The position numbers and the translations under genes were made by a program. From contig NZ_JBBUKT010000006.1 in NCBI RefSeq assembly GCF_038066715.1, positions 326,994 through 390,993 of the forward strand: a stretch of 64,000 bases of DNA, given 5' to 3'. Positions 1 to 10,687 of the stretch are shown in pieces (position 1 is the stretch's first letter; every line of letters begins with the position of its first letter). This DNA comes from Luteolibacter sp. Y139 (GTDB lineage Bacteria; Verrucomicrobiota; Verrucomicrobiia; Verrucomicrobiales; Akkermansiaceae). The notes under the pieces are model-generated. The model ran no database searches, was not told where the DNA came from, and saw only the letters and a program-made list of their open reading frames with translations.

Positions 1-2
1 AA

Positions 3-1130
3 GTCAGCTCCGGCACAACGACGATCAAGGCCATCGTTCAGAGGCCCGGTCTAACCGATAGCTCAGTGACCAGTTCGAGCATCGCGATCTCTGGCAACAC
101 GGCTTATGGCCTCGACCTGCGTCCGCCTGTTAGTGGACTGAAGCTGCCGGCTACCGCAGGGGAAGGACTACCGCCGACGCTTTCGGCCACCGGCATCTTC
201 TCAGACAAGAATCTTACTCCCAAGGCGGGAGTGGTTCCGTATTCGCTCAATAGTCCTGCATGGGCCGATGGCGCGGAAACACAGCACTGGGTGATCCTGC
301 CGGAAGCGGGGAAGATCGGTTTTGCTCCCACCGGGGAATTCAAGTGGCCGGGTGGCACGATCTTCCTCCAGCACTTCGAGATCGTGACCAACCAGGCGAC
401 CAAGGCACGTCGCCGGCTTGAGACGCGGGTGCTGGTTTTGGATGCGACTGGCAGCTTCGGCTATGGAGCGACCTATCGCTGGCGACCGGATCAAAGCGAC
501 GCGGATCTGGTCGATGCCGCAGGCAAGGACGAGGTGCTGAAGATCACCGATGCCTCGGGCCAGACCAAAGAGCAGGCTTGGAGCTATCCTGGCAGCGGAT
601 TGTGCTTCATGTGCCACACGCCGAATGCGGGTTTCGTGCTCGGTCCCAAGGCTCGCCAGCTGAATGGCGAGCATGCCTATCCGGGTGGTCGGAAGGACAA
701 CCAGCTCCGCACGTGGAGCTACCTGCAGATGTTCACGGAGGCCTTGGATGAAAGTGCGATCGCAGGGTATGCGCGCACCTGTCGTGTCGATGACAAAAGC
801 GCTTCGTTGGAGGATCGGGTTCGGTCCTACATTGATGGCAACTGCGCGCAGTGCCATCGGCCTAACGGAACCGGTGCACTATGGGATGCGCGTTTCGATA
901 CGCCGCTTGCGAAGCAAGGTCTGATTAATGGCGAGGTGCGCAACACTTTCGGCATCGAGAACGGAAAGGTGGTCACTCCCGGCGACTTGGAGAAGTCACT
1001 GCTTCATCGCCGGGTGAGTTCCACCTCGCTGGCAGAGCAGATGCCGCCGCCACCGGTGGCGAGGAAAGTGGTGGATAGTGTGGCGGCCGATGTGATTGCC
1101 GAGTGGATCCGCTCGCAGGACTCCAAGTAA
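3..1130 (+). CDS. Diheme c-type cytochrome domain protein, C-terminal part (5' end outside window)
   Basis: The frame is open from the first bases of the window, so this is the 3' part of a larger gene. Residues encoded at about 3-100 look like a chitobiase/hexosaminidase C-terminal (CHB_HEX_C) module. The rest resembles the SO2930/HNE_0200-type diheme cytochrome region. Two heme c sites are visible: CFMCH at nt 603-617 and CAQCH at nt 843-857. In this lineage such regions are often the C-terminal part of large secreted proteins carrying a PQQ-type sugar dehydrogenase domain, so the missing N-terminus may be such a domain (inference). The product should be periplasmic and pass electrons from sugar oxidation. 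It ends with TAA and converges on the ABC ATPase gene 9 bp away. The family name is from memory. Confidence 0.75.
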   Translation, partial: VSSGTTTIKAIVQRPGLTDSSVTSSSIAISGNTAYGLDLRPPVSGLKLPATAGEGLPPTLSATGIFSDKNLTPKAGVVPYSLNSPAWADGAETQHWVILPEAGKIGFAPTGEFKWPGGTIFLQHFEIVTNQATKARRRLETRVLVLDATGSFGYGATYRWRPDQSDADLVDAAGKDEVLKITDASGQTKEQAWSYPGSGLCFMCHTPNAGFVLGPKARQLNGEHAYPGGRKDNQLRTWSYLQMFTEALDESAIAGYARTCRVDDKSASLEDRVRSYIDGNCAQCHRPNGTGALWDARFDTPLAKQGLINGEVRNTFGIENGKVVTPGDLEKSLLHRRVSSTSLAEQMPPPPVARKVVDSVAADVIAEWIRSQDSK

Positions 1131-1139
1131 GGAGTTTGG

Positions 1140-1916
1140 TCACTGCACGGGCCCGCCGCGGGCGATCTTGATGAAGACGTCTTCCAAGTCGTCTTCCTGG
1201 AAGTGCCTGGTGATCTCATCAGGCGTTCCTGCTGCCAGGATTTTGCCGGCGTGGAGGAAGAGCACGCGGTCGCAGACTTCCTCGATGTCCCGCATGTTGT
1301 GCGAGGTGTAGAGGATGGCCGGGTGGCGTTCCTTTTGGACGTGACGGACCAGCTTTCGGACCTTGTCGGCGATGTCCGGGTCGAGCGAGGCGGTCGGCTC
1401 GTCCAGGAGAAGTAGATCGGGATCGTTGAGCAGGGCCTTGGCGAGATTGACGCGGGTGGATTCACCGGCGCTGAGCTGGCCGGTGGGTTTCTCGGCGAGC
1501 TTTGAGATTTCGAGCAGTTCCAGCAGCTCGGTGACCTTCTGTTTCGGCTTCGGCACCGAGTAGAGGCGGGCGAAGATCTCCAGATTGTGACGGACCTTCA
1601 CGTTGCCCGGCAGGGTGGCGTAGGTGGTGCAGAAATTCGCGCGCTGGAGAATTTCCAGCCGGTGCTTCTGGAGGTCCATGCCGAAGGCCCGGATCGCCCC
1701 GCCGGTTGGGGTGATGAGGCCGAGGATCATGTTCATCAGGGTGGTCTTGCCGGCGCCGTTCACGCCCAACAGGCCGACGGTTTCCCCGGCGCAGACCTTG
1801 AAGGAAACGCCGTCCACCGCGGTGAAGTCGTCGAACTTCTTCACCACTGCATCGACATCCAGAATCACTTCGGCCACGGGCCGGAGCATCGGGCGGATTT
1901 TTTCGGCGTCCAGCAT
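1140..1916 (-). CDS. ABC transporter ATP-binding protein
   Basis: A single nucleotide-binding domain of the ABC-2 export type. Walker A reads GVNGAGKTT, the signature reads LSAGES, Walker B reads LLLLDEP followed by TASLDPD, and a switch His lies in YTSHNM. The protein should energise a membrane export permease, but none is encoded next to it, so its partner is elsewhere. The start is uncertain: ATG codons at 1937, 1916 and 1889 are all in frame and none has a convincing ribosome binding site. I chose 1916; the conserved domain begins just after 1889. It is divergent from the ThuA gene at 2002. Confidence 0.85.
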   Translation of the reverse strand: MLDAEKIRPMLRPVAEVILDVDAVVKKFDDFTAVDGVSFKVCAGETVGLLGVNGAGKTTLMNMILGLITPTGGAIRAFGMDLQKHRLEILQRANFCTTYATLPGNVKVRHNLEIFARLYSVPKPKQKVTELLELLEISKLAEKPTGQLSAGESTRVNLAKALLNDPDLLLLDEPTASLDPDIADKVRKLVRHVQKERHPAILYTSHNMRDIEEVCDRVLFLHAGKILAAGTPDEITRHFQEDDLEDVFIKIARGGPVQ

Positions 1917-1935
1917 TCTCCGATGGGGGAGAATC

Positions 1936-1953
1936 ATTGCACAAAGATGCAAT
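1936..1953. promoter_or_regulatory. Inverted repeat in divergent intergenic region
   Basis: ATTGCA and TGCAAT form a perfect 6-bp inverted repeat around a 6-bp AT-rich centre. It lies between the divergent ABC ATPase and ThuA genes, so it could be a shared operator. It partly overlaps the longest possible reading of the ABC gene. No regulator is known for it. Confidence 0.3.
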
Positions 1954-2001
1954 ATTTTGCGGAAAGGCTGCTCTTATCGGCCACGTTTTTGTTCATCGGA
2001 G

Positions 2002-2844
2002 ATGAAACCCAAGATGCTCCTCAAAGTCCTATTGTTTCTAACGGCGATCGCCGTGTGCCCTTCCTTTGCTCGAGCCCAGGAAGCTGCGAAGCCTTTCAAG
2101 GTCGCGGCTTTCTACACCGGCAAGGAGGATCAGGCGCACATCAGCTTCATGAAGGAGGCGAACGAGTGGTTTCCGGCGATGGCCAAGGAACACGGTTTTA
2201 CTTATGAAACGACGAACGATTGGAAGAAGCTGAACGCCGGTTACCTCGCCGATTGCAAGGTGGTGGTTTTCCTCGATACGCGGCCGGAAGGTGCGGAGCA
2301 GAGGCAGGCTTTCCAAGAGTATATGGAGAAGGGTGGGGCGTGGATGGGGTTTCATTTCGCGGCCTTCGCGTTGAAGGACTCCGCGGTGAAGCCTGATTGG
2401 AGTTGGTATCACGATACCTTCCTCGGCTCTGGCGAATATGGGAGCAACACGTGGCGACCGACTTCCGCGGTGTTGAAGGTGGAAGCGCAGGATCACCCGG
2501 CGCTGAAGGGCTTGCCGGGGACTTTCAAGTCGGCACCCAACGAGTGGTATCGCTGGAAGAAGAACCTGCGCGAGAATCCGGACATCACTGTGCTGCTTTC
2601 GATCGATCCCTCCAGCTTCCCGCTTGGCACCGGTCCGAAGCCGCATGAGATCTGGCACGAGGGCGACTACCCGGTGGTATGGACGAACAAGAAGTACCGC
2701 ATGGTCTATTTCAACATGGGCCACAACGACATCGACTACGAGGGCAAGACCAACAAGGAACTGTCCTTTACGTTCAAGAATGAGGTCCAGAACCAGCTCG
2801 TGCTGAATAGCCTGCTTTGGCTTGGCGGGAGGACTGAGAAGTAA
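2002..2844 (+). CDS. ThuA domain protein (secreted), first copy
   Basis: ThuA-like proteins have a class I glutamine-amidotransferase-like fold and are associated with sugar utilisation; the exact reaction is not established. The N-terminus has a Sec signal peptide (hydrophobic stretch LLKVLLFLTAIAV then a small-residue site near ARA), so it is exported. The body shows the family's landmarks: a cysteine-less strand VVVFLDT, the turn GAWMGFHFA, a DHPALKGLP segment and DYPVVWTNKK near the C-terminus. An alternative start is the ATG at 2014. The gene overlaps the GH9 gene by one base (TAATG), so they are translated together. A second ThuA gene follows the GH9 gene. Confidence 0.85.
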   Translation: MKPKMLLKVLLFLTAIAVCPSFARAQEAAKPFKVAAFYTGKEDQAHISFMKEANEWFPAMAKEHGFTYETTNDWKKLNAGYLADCKVVVFLDTRPEGAEQRQAFQEYMEKGGAWMGFHFAAFALKDSAVKPDWSWYHDTFLGSGEYGSNTWRPTSAVLKVEAQDHPALKGLPGTFKSAPNEWYRWKKNLRENPDITVLLSIDPSSFPLGTGPKPHEIWHEGDYPVVWTNKKYRMVYFNMGHNDIDYEGKTNKELSFTFKNEVQNQLVLNSLLWLGGRTEK

Positions 2845-4625
2845 TGATCACTCCCATGCGCCTCTACGCCTCAACACTACTCGGGATCCTGCTGATTTCT
2901 CATACGCTGGCTGCGGATGAAAAGGAGCCGCGCTCGACCGTGGAGCCAGTAGCGATCCACGCGAACCAAGTGGTGTATGATCAGAAGGCTCCGAAGGTCG
3001 CGGTGGTGGAGGCTGCGGAACCTTTCGCGGAGGGCGCGCGTTTCCGGATCGTGGGGGAAAAGGGGAAGGTTTTTGAAGGGCCTCTCGCGGGCGGGGTGAA
3101 GTGTGAGGACTGGTTCGCGGGGCGGAATTTCTACCGGGTGGATTTTTCGGTTCTAACAGAAGTGGGGAAGTTTCACATCGAGATCGAAGACAAGAGCAAG
3201 AGCTGGAGGTCGGCGGATTTCGAAGTCGGTGAGCAGGCGCTGGCGAAGCTTGCGATTCCGGCGGTGACCGGGTTTTTCAAGCACCAGCGAGCGGACTCGA
3301 AGGAGGAGTTGGAGGCGGACAAGCAGCTGCTGCTTCATGGCAGCGACAAGCGCGTGGATCTGCGTGGCGGTTGGTGCGATGCCTCGGGCGATGTCAGCAA
3401 GTATTTCTCCCACCTCGCCTACACGCACTACATGTGCCCGCAGCAGACGCCGATGGTCGTATGGTCGATGGTGAACACGTTGGAGACGGCGGGGCCTTTG
3501 TTAGAGAAGATCGGTGCGAAGGATGCCCTTCAAGAGGAGGCACTGTATGGGGCGGAATACCTGCTGCGCTCGCTTTCGCCCGAGGGTTATTTCTACATGA
3601 CCGTCTTCAGCTACTTCAAGAAGGACGCTGCGGAGCGTCGTGTGGTGGGCCTGTTGGCGGATAGCAAGACGACGAACGATTACCAGTGCGCTTTCCGTGA
3701 TGGCGGGGGGATGGGTATCGCGGCCTTGGCTCGCGTTTCGAAGTGGAAGAAGGATGCGGGCTATCTGGAAGCGGCGGAGCGGGCCTTCGCTCACTTGCAG
3801 GTGAACAACCTGAAGTACGCCGACGACCATAAGGAGAACATCATCGACGACCACTGTGCGCTGATGGCGGCCACCGAATTGTGGATCGCCACGGACAAGC
3901 CGGAGTATCGCGATGCGGCGCGGGATCGCGCTGGCAAACTGATCAAGCGTCAGAGCCCCGACGGCTACTTCATCGCCGATGGGGGCAAGCGTCCTTATTG
4001 GCACGCTTCGGATGCCGGACTGCCGGTGCTCGCGCTTATCCGCTATCTGGACAAGGAGACGGACAGCGGAGCCTGTGAACAGGCGCTCGCGGCCATTCGC
4101 GGTTTCCTCGACTACCAGCTCCGCGTCACCGGCAAGACGGCGAATCCTTTCGGTTATGCGCGGCAGTCCTTCCTTTTCCGGAACGAGGTGAAGGATGGCT
4201 TCTTCATCCCGCACGAGAATGAGAGCGGGTGGTGGTGGCAGGGGGAGAATGCCCGGCTCTCGTCACTCGCTGCTGCGGCGATCACCGGCGGCCGGCTGGT
4301 TTATCCTGACAAGGCGGCGCCCTATGGCGTGAAGCCGGAGCTGGGACGTTTCGCGGCGGATCAGGTGGCGTGGATTCTCGGCGGGAATCCCTACGATGTC
4401 TGCTTCATGTATCAGTATGGGAAGACCAACGTGCCCTACATGAAGGCGATGTTTGGCCACGGTTCCGGGCGAGGGGGGATTTCCAACGGGGCCACTGGCA
4501 AAAATGCCGATGGCTCAGGCATCGAGTTCCATTTCCACGCCAACGGCAATGAGTGGCGCTGGACCGAGCAGTGGATTCCGCACTCCGCGTGGTTCCTGCA
4601 GGCCGTCACTGCCATGTCCAACTGA
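2844..4625 (+). CDS. Glycoside hydrolase family 9 (endoglucanase-like), secreted
   Basis: 593 residues with an N-terminal signal peptide (ending near LAADE), a CelD-type immunoglobulin-like N-terminal domain (about residues 35-125) and a GH9 (alpha/alpha)6 catalytic domain. The nucleophile-activating aspartate region appears as GGWCDASGD, a variant of the usual GGWYDAGD. A C-terminal LGGNPYDVCF block matches the GH9 signature area, and an acidic NESGWWWQGEN stretch may hold the catalytic glutamate region. GH9 enzymes cleave beta-1,4-glucans and related polymers; the true substrate is unknown. It sits between two ThuA genes, which suggests one polysaccharide-processing operon. Confidence 0.8.
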   Translation: MITPMRLYASTLLGILLISHTLAADEKEPRSTVEPVAIHANQVVYDQKAPKVAVVEAAEPFAEGARFRIVGEKGKVFEGPLAGGVKCEDWFAGRNFYRVDFSVLTEVGKFHIEIEDKSKSWRSADFEVGEQALAKLAIPAVTGFFKHQRADSKEELEADKQLLLHGSDKRVDLRGGWCDASGDVSKYFSHLAYTHYMCPQQTPMVVWSMVNTLETAGPLLEKIGAKDALQEEALYGAEYLLRSLSPEGYFYMTVFSYFKKDAAERRVVGLLADSKTTNDYQCAFRDGGGMGIAALARVSKWKKDAGYLEAAERAFAHLQVNNLKYADDHKENIIDDHCALMAATELWIATDKPEYRDAARDRAGKLIKRQSPDGYFIADGGKRPYWHASDAGLPVLALIRYLDKETDSGACEQALAAIRGFLDYQLRVTGKTANPFGYARQSFLFRNEVKDGFFIPHENESGWWWQGENARLSSLAAAAITGGRLVYPDKAAPYGVKPELGRFAADQVAWILGGNPYDVCFMYQYGKTNVPYMKAMFGHGSGRGGISNGATGKNADGSGIEFHFHANGNEWRWTEQWIPHSAWFLQAVTAMSN

Positions 4626-4641
4626 CCAAGCTCAAAGATCC

Positions 4642-5406
4642 ATGAAGACCCTTCTCACTGCCGCAGCGCTTTTCCTCACCTCATTGCTTCCCACCGCCCG
4701 GGCGGAGGAGACGCCCCGATTCCGTGCCGTGGTCATCGCGGAGAAGGACGGGAACCACGGACCTTTAGTCACCGCAGCACTGGAGTGGCTGAAGGTTACC
4801 GCTGAGAAGGAGCATTTCGCCTTCGATGTGTTCGAGGAGCCCAAGGGCTTCAACAAGGAGTTCTTGGCCAAGTATCAGGTCTTCATCCAGCTGAACTATC
4901 CACCCTATCGCTGGAGCGATGAGGCCAAGGCCGCGTTCCAAGACTACATCGAGAACGGCCGCGGTGGCTGGGTGGGGCTGCACCATGCGACCCTGCTTGG
5001 CGAGTTCGACGGTTACCCGATGTGGCAGTGGTTTTCCGACTTCATGGGCGGGATCCGCTTCAAATCTTACATCGCCAAGCGCGCCTCCGGCACGGTCGAG
5101 GTGGAGGCGGGGGATCATCCTTGTTTCAAGGGGCTGCCCAAGACCTTCACCATCGATGAGGAGGAATGGTACACTTACGACAAGAATCCCCGGCCCAATG
5201 TCCAGATTTTGGCCAAGGTGGACGAGGCCTCCTACAAACCGGATTCCGAGATCAAGATGGGCGACCATCCCGTGGTTTGGTCGAACCCGAAGATGAAGGC
5301 CCGGAATGTGTACATCCTCATGGGCCACCACCCGACGCTGATCCAGAACGAGAACTATACCGCGCTGCTGAGGAATTCGATTTTGTGGGCGGCCGGTCAG
5401 AAGTGA
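4642..5406 (+). CDS. ThuA domain protein (secreted), second copy
   Basis: 254 residues with a clear Sec signal peptide (LLTAAALFLTSLLPTARA) followed by a ThuA domain: WVGLHHATLL, a DHPCFKGLPKTF segment and a DHPVVWSNPK segment. It is a diverged paralog of the ThuA protein two genes upstream. It starts at ATG 4642, 16 bp after the GH9 stop, so the three genes probably form one transcript. The duplicated ThuA proteins flanking a GH9 enzyme suggest complementary steps on the same glycan. The chemistry of ThuA proteins is unresolved. Confidence 0.85.
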   Translation: MKTLLTAAALFLTSLLPTARAEETPRFRAVVIAEKDGNHGPLVTAALEWLKVTAEKEHFAFDVFEEPKGFNKEFLAKYQVFIQLNYPPYRWSDEAKAAFQDYIENGRGGWVGLHHATLLGEFDGYPMWQWFSDFMGGIRFKSYIAKRASGTVEVEAGDHPCFKGLPKTFTIDEEEWYTYDKNPRPNVQILAKVDEASYKPDSEIKMGDHPVVWSNPKMKARNVYILMGHHPTLIQNENYTALLRNSILWAAGQK

Positions 5407-5450
5407 GAAGTCTTCGATAGACAGTTGAGCACGGTCCGGTATTCACCGGT

Positions 5451-7901
5451 GTGCACTTTTTTAGGTATTTCCTGTTGTTGATGCTTGTTTTGAGGCTGGG
5501 GGCAGCTGATCTCCCTGTCGTGCCGGCGGTTCACGAGTGGGTGCCGGGACAGGGTGTTTTGGCGGTGTCGGCGTTCACGCTTGATGTCGCTCCTGACCAA
5601 GCCGCCGCCCTGAAGTCGACGGCGGCTGCGATCCGCGAGGACCTCGCCGCTCTTCATGCGGAGGCCGGGCAGGGGCAGAAGCCGGTCACGCTGCTGCTCG
5701 CGCTGGACGGAGGGGATTCCAAGAATCCGGAGAGGCACACGATCGAGATTTCTGACAAGGTGGTCGTCCGCGGGGCGTCTCCCGCCGCGGTTTTCCTTGG
5801 CTCACGGACCGTGTTACAGCTGCTACGGCAGTCTCAGGAGTTGCCGAAGGGCGTCATTACCGATTGGCCGGACTACAAGGGCCGGATGCTGATGCTGGAT
5901 GTCGGCCGCAAGCCTTATCCGATTTCCGCGCTCAAGGACTTCATCCGGCTGATGGCCTGGTACAAGATGAACGAGCTGCACCTGCACCTCAGTGACGAGG
6001 CCTTCGGCGGCGGCTATGCGGCGTTCCGGGTGGAGAGCAAGACCTTCCCCGGGTTGGCGGCAAAGGACGTCTTCTACACCGCGGCGGACCTGCGCGATTT
6101 GCAGGACTTTGCCAAGGCGCGTGGGATCATCATCACGCCGGAAATCGACATGCCGGGCCACGCGCGCTGTTTCACGAACTACTGGCCGGAGATCACGCTC
6201 AAGGACTACCCGAACTACATGGACGTCACCAACCCGAAGACGATCGAGGTGATGAAGAAGCTGCTGGATGAAATGATCCCGCTGTTCGATGCGCCGGATT
6301 TCCACATCGGCACCGACGAATACCGGGTCAGCGGTCCGCGGAAGGAGGAGCTGCACGAAGGCTTCCGCCAATTCATCAACACGATGAACGCCCATGTCCG
6401 TTCGCGTGGGAAGAATTGCCGCATCTGGTCGGGATTCGAACACATGGGCGGCACCACGGAGATTGACCCGACGGTGATCATCGACATGTGGGAGACGGAC
6501 GATGCCAAGGGCCAGATCGCGAAGGGGCACTCGATCATCAATTCCAATCACGGCCGCACCTACATCGTGCCCGGCGCCCACTACTACGGGATCAATCGGG
6601 CGGGGATCTATCAGGGTTGGGAGCCTTGGATGGTGAGTGGAGATCTGGCGAAGAACCCGACGAAGGACGATCCGAAGCTGCTCGGCGGAAAGCTCCACGT
6701 CTGGTCCGACCAAGGGCCGACGGGATGGACCATGACGGAGATCGCGGAGACGACGCTGACTGGCATGCAGGCGTTTTCCGAAAAGCTGTGGGGCACCAAG
6801 GGCTCGCCGGACTATCCCGCTTTCACGAAGCGCGTGGAGAAGACGCTGCCGGTGCCGGCGGTCAGGGTGCTCGACCGTCTCGCTGGCGGGAAGGATGGCG
6901 TGCTGCTCGATTTGCCGCGCGAGGTGGAATTGAAGGATGAGTCGTCGGTATTCCCCCTGCCGTTGGCCAAGGCGGAGCGCGCCGATCTGGAGTCGCCCTG
7001 GACGCTGACAATGGAGGTCCGCCGCCATGGGACAACCAAGGGCCGCGGGGTGCTGCTGTCCTCCGGTCTTGCCGAGATCTGCGCGAACTACTCGCGGCAG
7101 GAAGAGATCACGGTCACCGATCCGAACGGCAGCACGCGCAAGGACAAGCTGTCTTTCCAAGGGATCTCGACGCTCCGCGCCGCGGGCACCTTCGAAGGCG
7201 ATGGCACGCCGGGCAAATCCCGGGTGGGGCATGACACCGCCAAGTCCTCCGGCAAGCTACTTCCCGACGGGGAATGGGCGACGCTCACGGTGGTCGGCGA
7301 GGCCGGACGCAACACGATCTGGCTGAATGGCGAGAAGATCGCCGAGTCGGGAAACCAGCTGGTTTGCCCGCTGCGTCAGCTGGGTGGGGGAGCCGGCGAA
7401 TCCTTCGTGGGGACCGTCCGGAAGCTCCGGGTGGTCAATCGAGCCCTGTCGGCGAAGGAAATCGGCCGGGCGGCCGGGCTCGATATTCCGGAGAATCTTG
7501 CGGCAGGGGCCAAGGTCACCGCGAGTGCCTCGGATACCGAACACGGCTTCACGCCTGAGCTGGCAACCGACGACGATCCGAAGAGCCGGTGGTCATCCGG
7601 TCCTACCCAGGCCGAGCACTCGGTGACACTCGACCTCGGAAAAGCGGCGACTTTCAACACCGTGGCAATCGATTGGGAGGCCGCCGTGCCCGGCGAATAC
7701 CGGGTGGAAATCTCGCGTGACGCCAAGGCGTGGAAGCCGGTCTTCACCGGTGAAGCCAAGCCCGGCCGCACGACTGCGACCTTCCCGAACGTCACCGCCG
7801 GCCAGGTGCGCATCACGATGAGTAAACCGCGGACCCCGTGGGGTTACTCGATCTTTAACGTGGAAGTCCTTTTGGCCAAAGCGCCAGCAACGAGGCGGTG
7901 A
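5451..7901 (+). CDS. Glycoside hydrolase family 20 (beta-N-acetylhexosaminidase-like), multidomain, secreted
   Basis: 816 residues. Residues 1-19 are a signal peptide when the GTG at 5451 is used; an ATG at 5481 would truncate it. A GH20b-like domain (about 20-135) is followed by a GH20 TIM barrel. The catalytic Asp-Glu pair is D289-E290 in HIGTDEY, where most family members have HIGGDE. The segment [10 protein letters not shown] is typical of the barrel. C-terminal to it are a LamG/concanavalin-like region (about 490-680) and a discoidin (F5/8 type C) domain (about 685-810). The enzyme should release terminal N-acetylhexosamine from chitin- or glycoprotein-like substrates outside the cytoplasm. 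Confidence 0.85.
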   Translation: MHFFRYFLLLMLVLRLGAADLPVVPAVHEWVPGQGVLAVSAFTLDVAPDQAAALKSTAAAIREDLAALHAEAGQGQKPVTLLLALDGGDSKNPERHTIEISDKVVVRGASPAAVFLGSRTVLQLLRQSQELPKGVITDWPDYKGRMLMLDVGRKPYPISALKDFIRLMAWYKMNELHLHLSDEAFGGGYAAFRVESKTFPGLAAKDVFYTAADLRDLQDFAKARGIIITPEIDMPGHARCFTNYWPEITLKDYPNYMDVTNPKTIEVMKKLLDEMIPLFDAPDFHIGTDEYRVSGPRKEELHEGFRQFINTMNAHVRSRGKNCRIWSGFEHMGGTTEIDPTVIIDMWETDDAKGQIAKGHSIINSNHGRTYIVPGAHYYGINRAGIYQGWEPWMVSGDLAKNPTKDDPKLLGGKLHVWSDQGPTGWTMTEIAETTLTGMQAFSEKLWGTKGSPDYPAFTKRVEKTLPVPAVRVLDRLAGGKDGVLLDLPREVELKDESSVFPLPLAKAERADLESPWTLTMEVRRHGTTKGRGVLLSSGLAEICANYSRQEEITVTDPNGSTRKDKLSFQGISTLRAAGTFEGDGTPGKSRVGHDTAKSSGKLLPDGEWATLTVVGEAGRNTIWLNGEKIAESGNQLVCPLRQLGGGAGESFVGTVRKLRVVNRALSAKEIGRAAGLDIPENLAAGAKVTASASDTEHGFTPELATDDDPKSRWSSGPTQAEHSVTLDLGKAATFNTVAIDWEAAVPGEYRVEISRDAKAWKPVFTGEAKPGRTTATFPNVTAGQVRITMSKPRTPWGYSIFNVEVLLAKAPATRR

Positions 7902-8032
7902 CGGCGGGGAGCAGGGTCAGAGACGGAAATGGGCTCAAAATCCGAGAGTCCGGGGTTGCCATTCTGCGACTTCCGACTATGGAAGTCGCCCCGGCGCGTT
8001 CCGGCTGCCCCAACCACATCACACTCAAGAGC

Positions 8033-10123
<2,091 letters not shown>

Positions 10124-10148
10124 TTCGCGAGCCGTTGTTTTACCAAAG

Positions 10149-10180
10149 GCCCGCCATCCGCAAGGGTGGCGGGCTTTTTT
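10149..10180 (+). terminator. Rho-independent terminator of the EF-G gene
   Basis: An 11-bp GC-rich stem (one G-T pair) with a GCAA loop is followed by six T residues, 25 bp after the EF-G stop codon. Confidence 0.9.
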
Positions 10181-10183
10181 GTG

Positions 10184-10215
10184 ATGTAGCGGCGATTATG
10201 GACGCGCCGCTACAT
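10184..10215. repeat. Perfect 11-bp palindromic hairpin, REP-like
   Basis: ATGTAGCGGCG and its exact reverse complement are separated by 10 bases. It lies directly after the EF-G terminator, between convergent genes, and lacks a T-tract. Extragenic palindromes of this kind are often dispersed repeats. Confidence 0.5.
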
Positions 10216-10240
10216 GAGAGGGATGTCCCGGAACGGCTTC

Positions 10241-10684
10241 TCAGCCCAGTCGCTTCTCCATCCGCACGTGCGGGATGCCGACTTCGGTGAAGGTCTCGCC
10301 GACGACGTGATAGCCGCTATTCTGATAGAAGCCGGTCGCTCCCTCGCGGGCGTTCAGCGCGAGATGGTGTATGCCTTCCGCCAAGAGGCGCCGCTCGACT
10401 TCTTCTAACAGCGCACGGCCACAGCCCTGTCCACGAAGGCTGGGATCGACCCACATCTGGCGGAGTTTTGCGGTGTCCGTCCGGGTTGGATTCGCGATTA
10501 GCCCGCCGAGGATGACTTCATTCCAAAGCAGGGCGAAGTGGCGCTGTGTTTCTTCACCGGCGAGATCCTCTTCGCTCATTCGCAAGCCGATCGGCTGGCG
10601 CAGATGCAGGTCGCGCAGCCGCACGAGTTCAAGATAGCCGGGGCTGCCATGAGGGATCTCAACGATGGCCATGCCCGGTGTCAT
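10241..10684 (-). CDS. GNAT family N-acetyltransferase
   Basis: 147 residues of a single GNAT fold. The acetyl-CoA pyrophosphate-binding loop reads RGQGCGRALL after the beta4 strand LRQMWVDP, and the C-terminal ATGFYQNSGYHVVGE segment matches the alpha4-beta7 part of the fold. It transfers an acetyl group from acetyl-CoA to an amine; the substrate cannot be told from the sequence. It begins 3 bp after the stop of the LacI regulator and is likely co-transcribed with it. Confidence 0.85.
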   Translation of the reverse strand: MTPGMAIVEIPHGSPGYLELVRLRDLHLRQPIGLRMSEEDLAGEETQRHFALLWNEVILGGLIANPTRTDTAKLRQMWVDPSLRGQGCGRALLEEVERRLLAEGIHHLALNAREGATGFYQNSGYHVVGETFTEVGIPHVRMEKRLG

Positions 10685-10687
10685 GAC

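Noticed and set aside
5823..7232. A 469-codon minus-strand frame across the GH20 gene
   Set aside because: It is antisense to a gene with a signal peptide and GH20 catalytic pair and shows no domain of its own.
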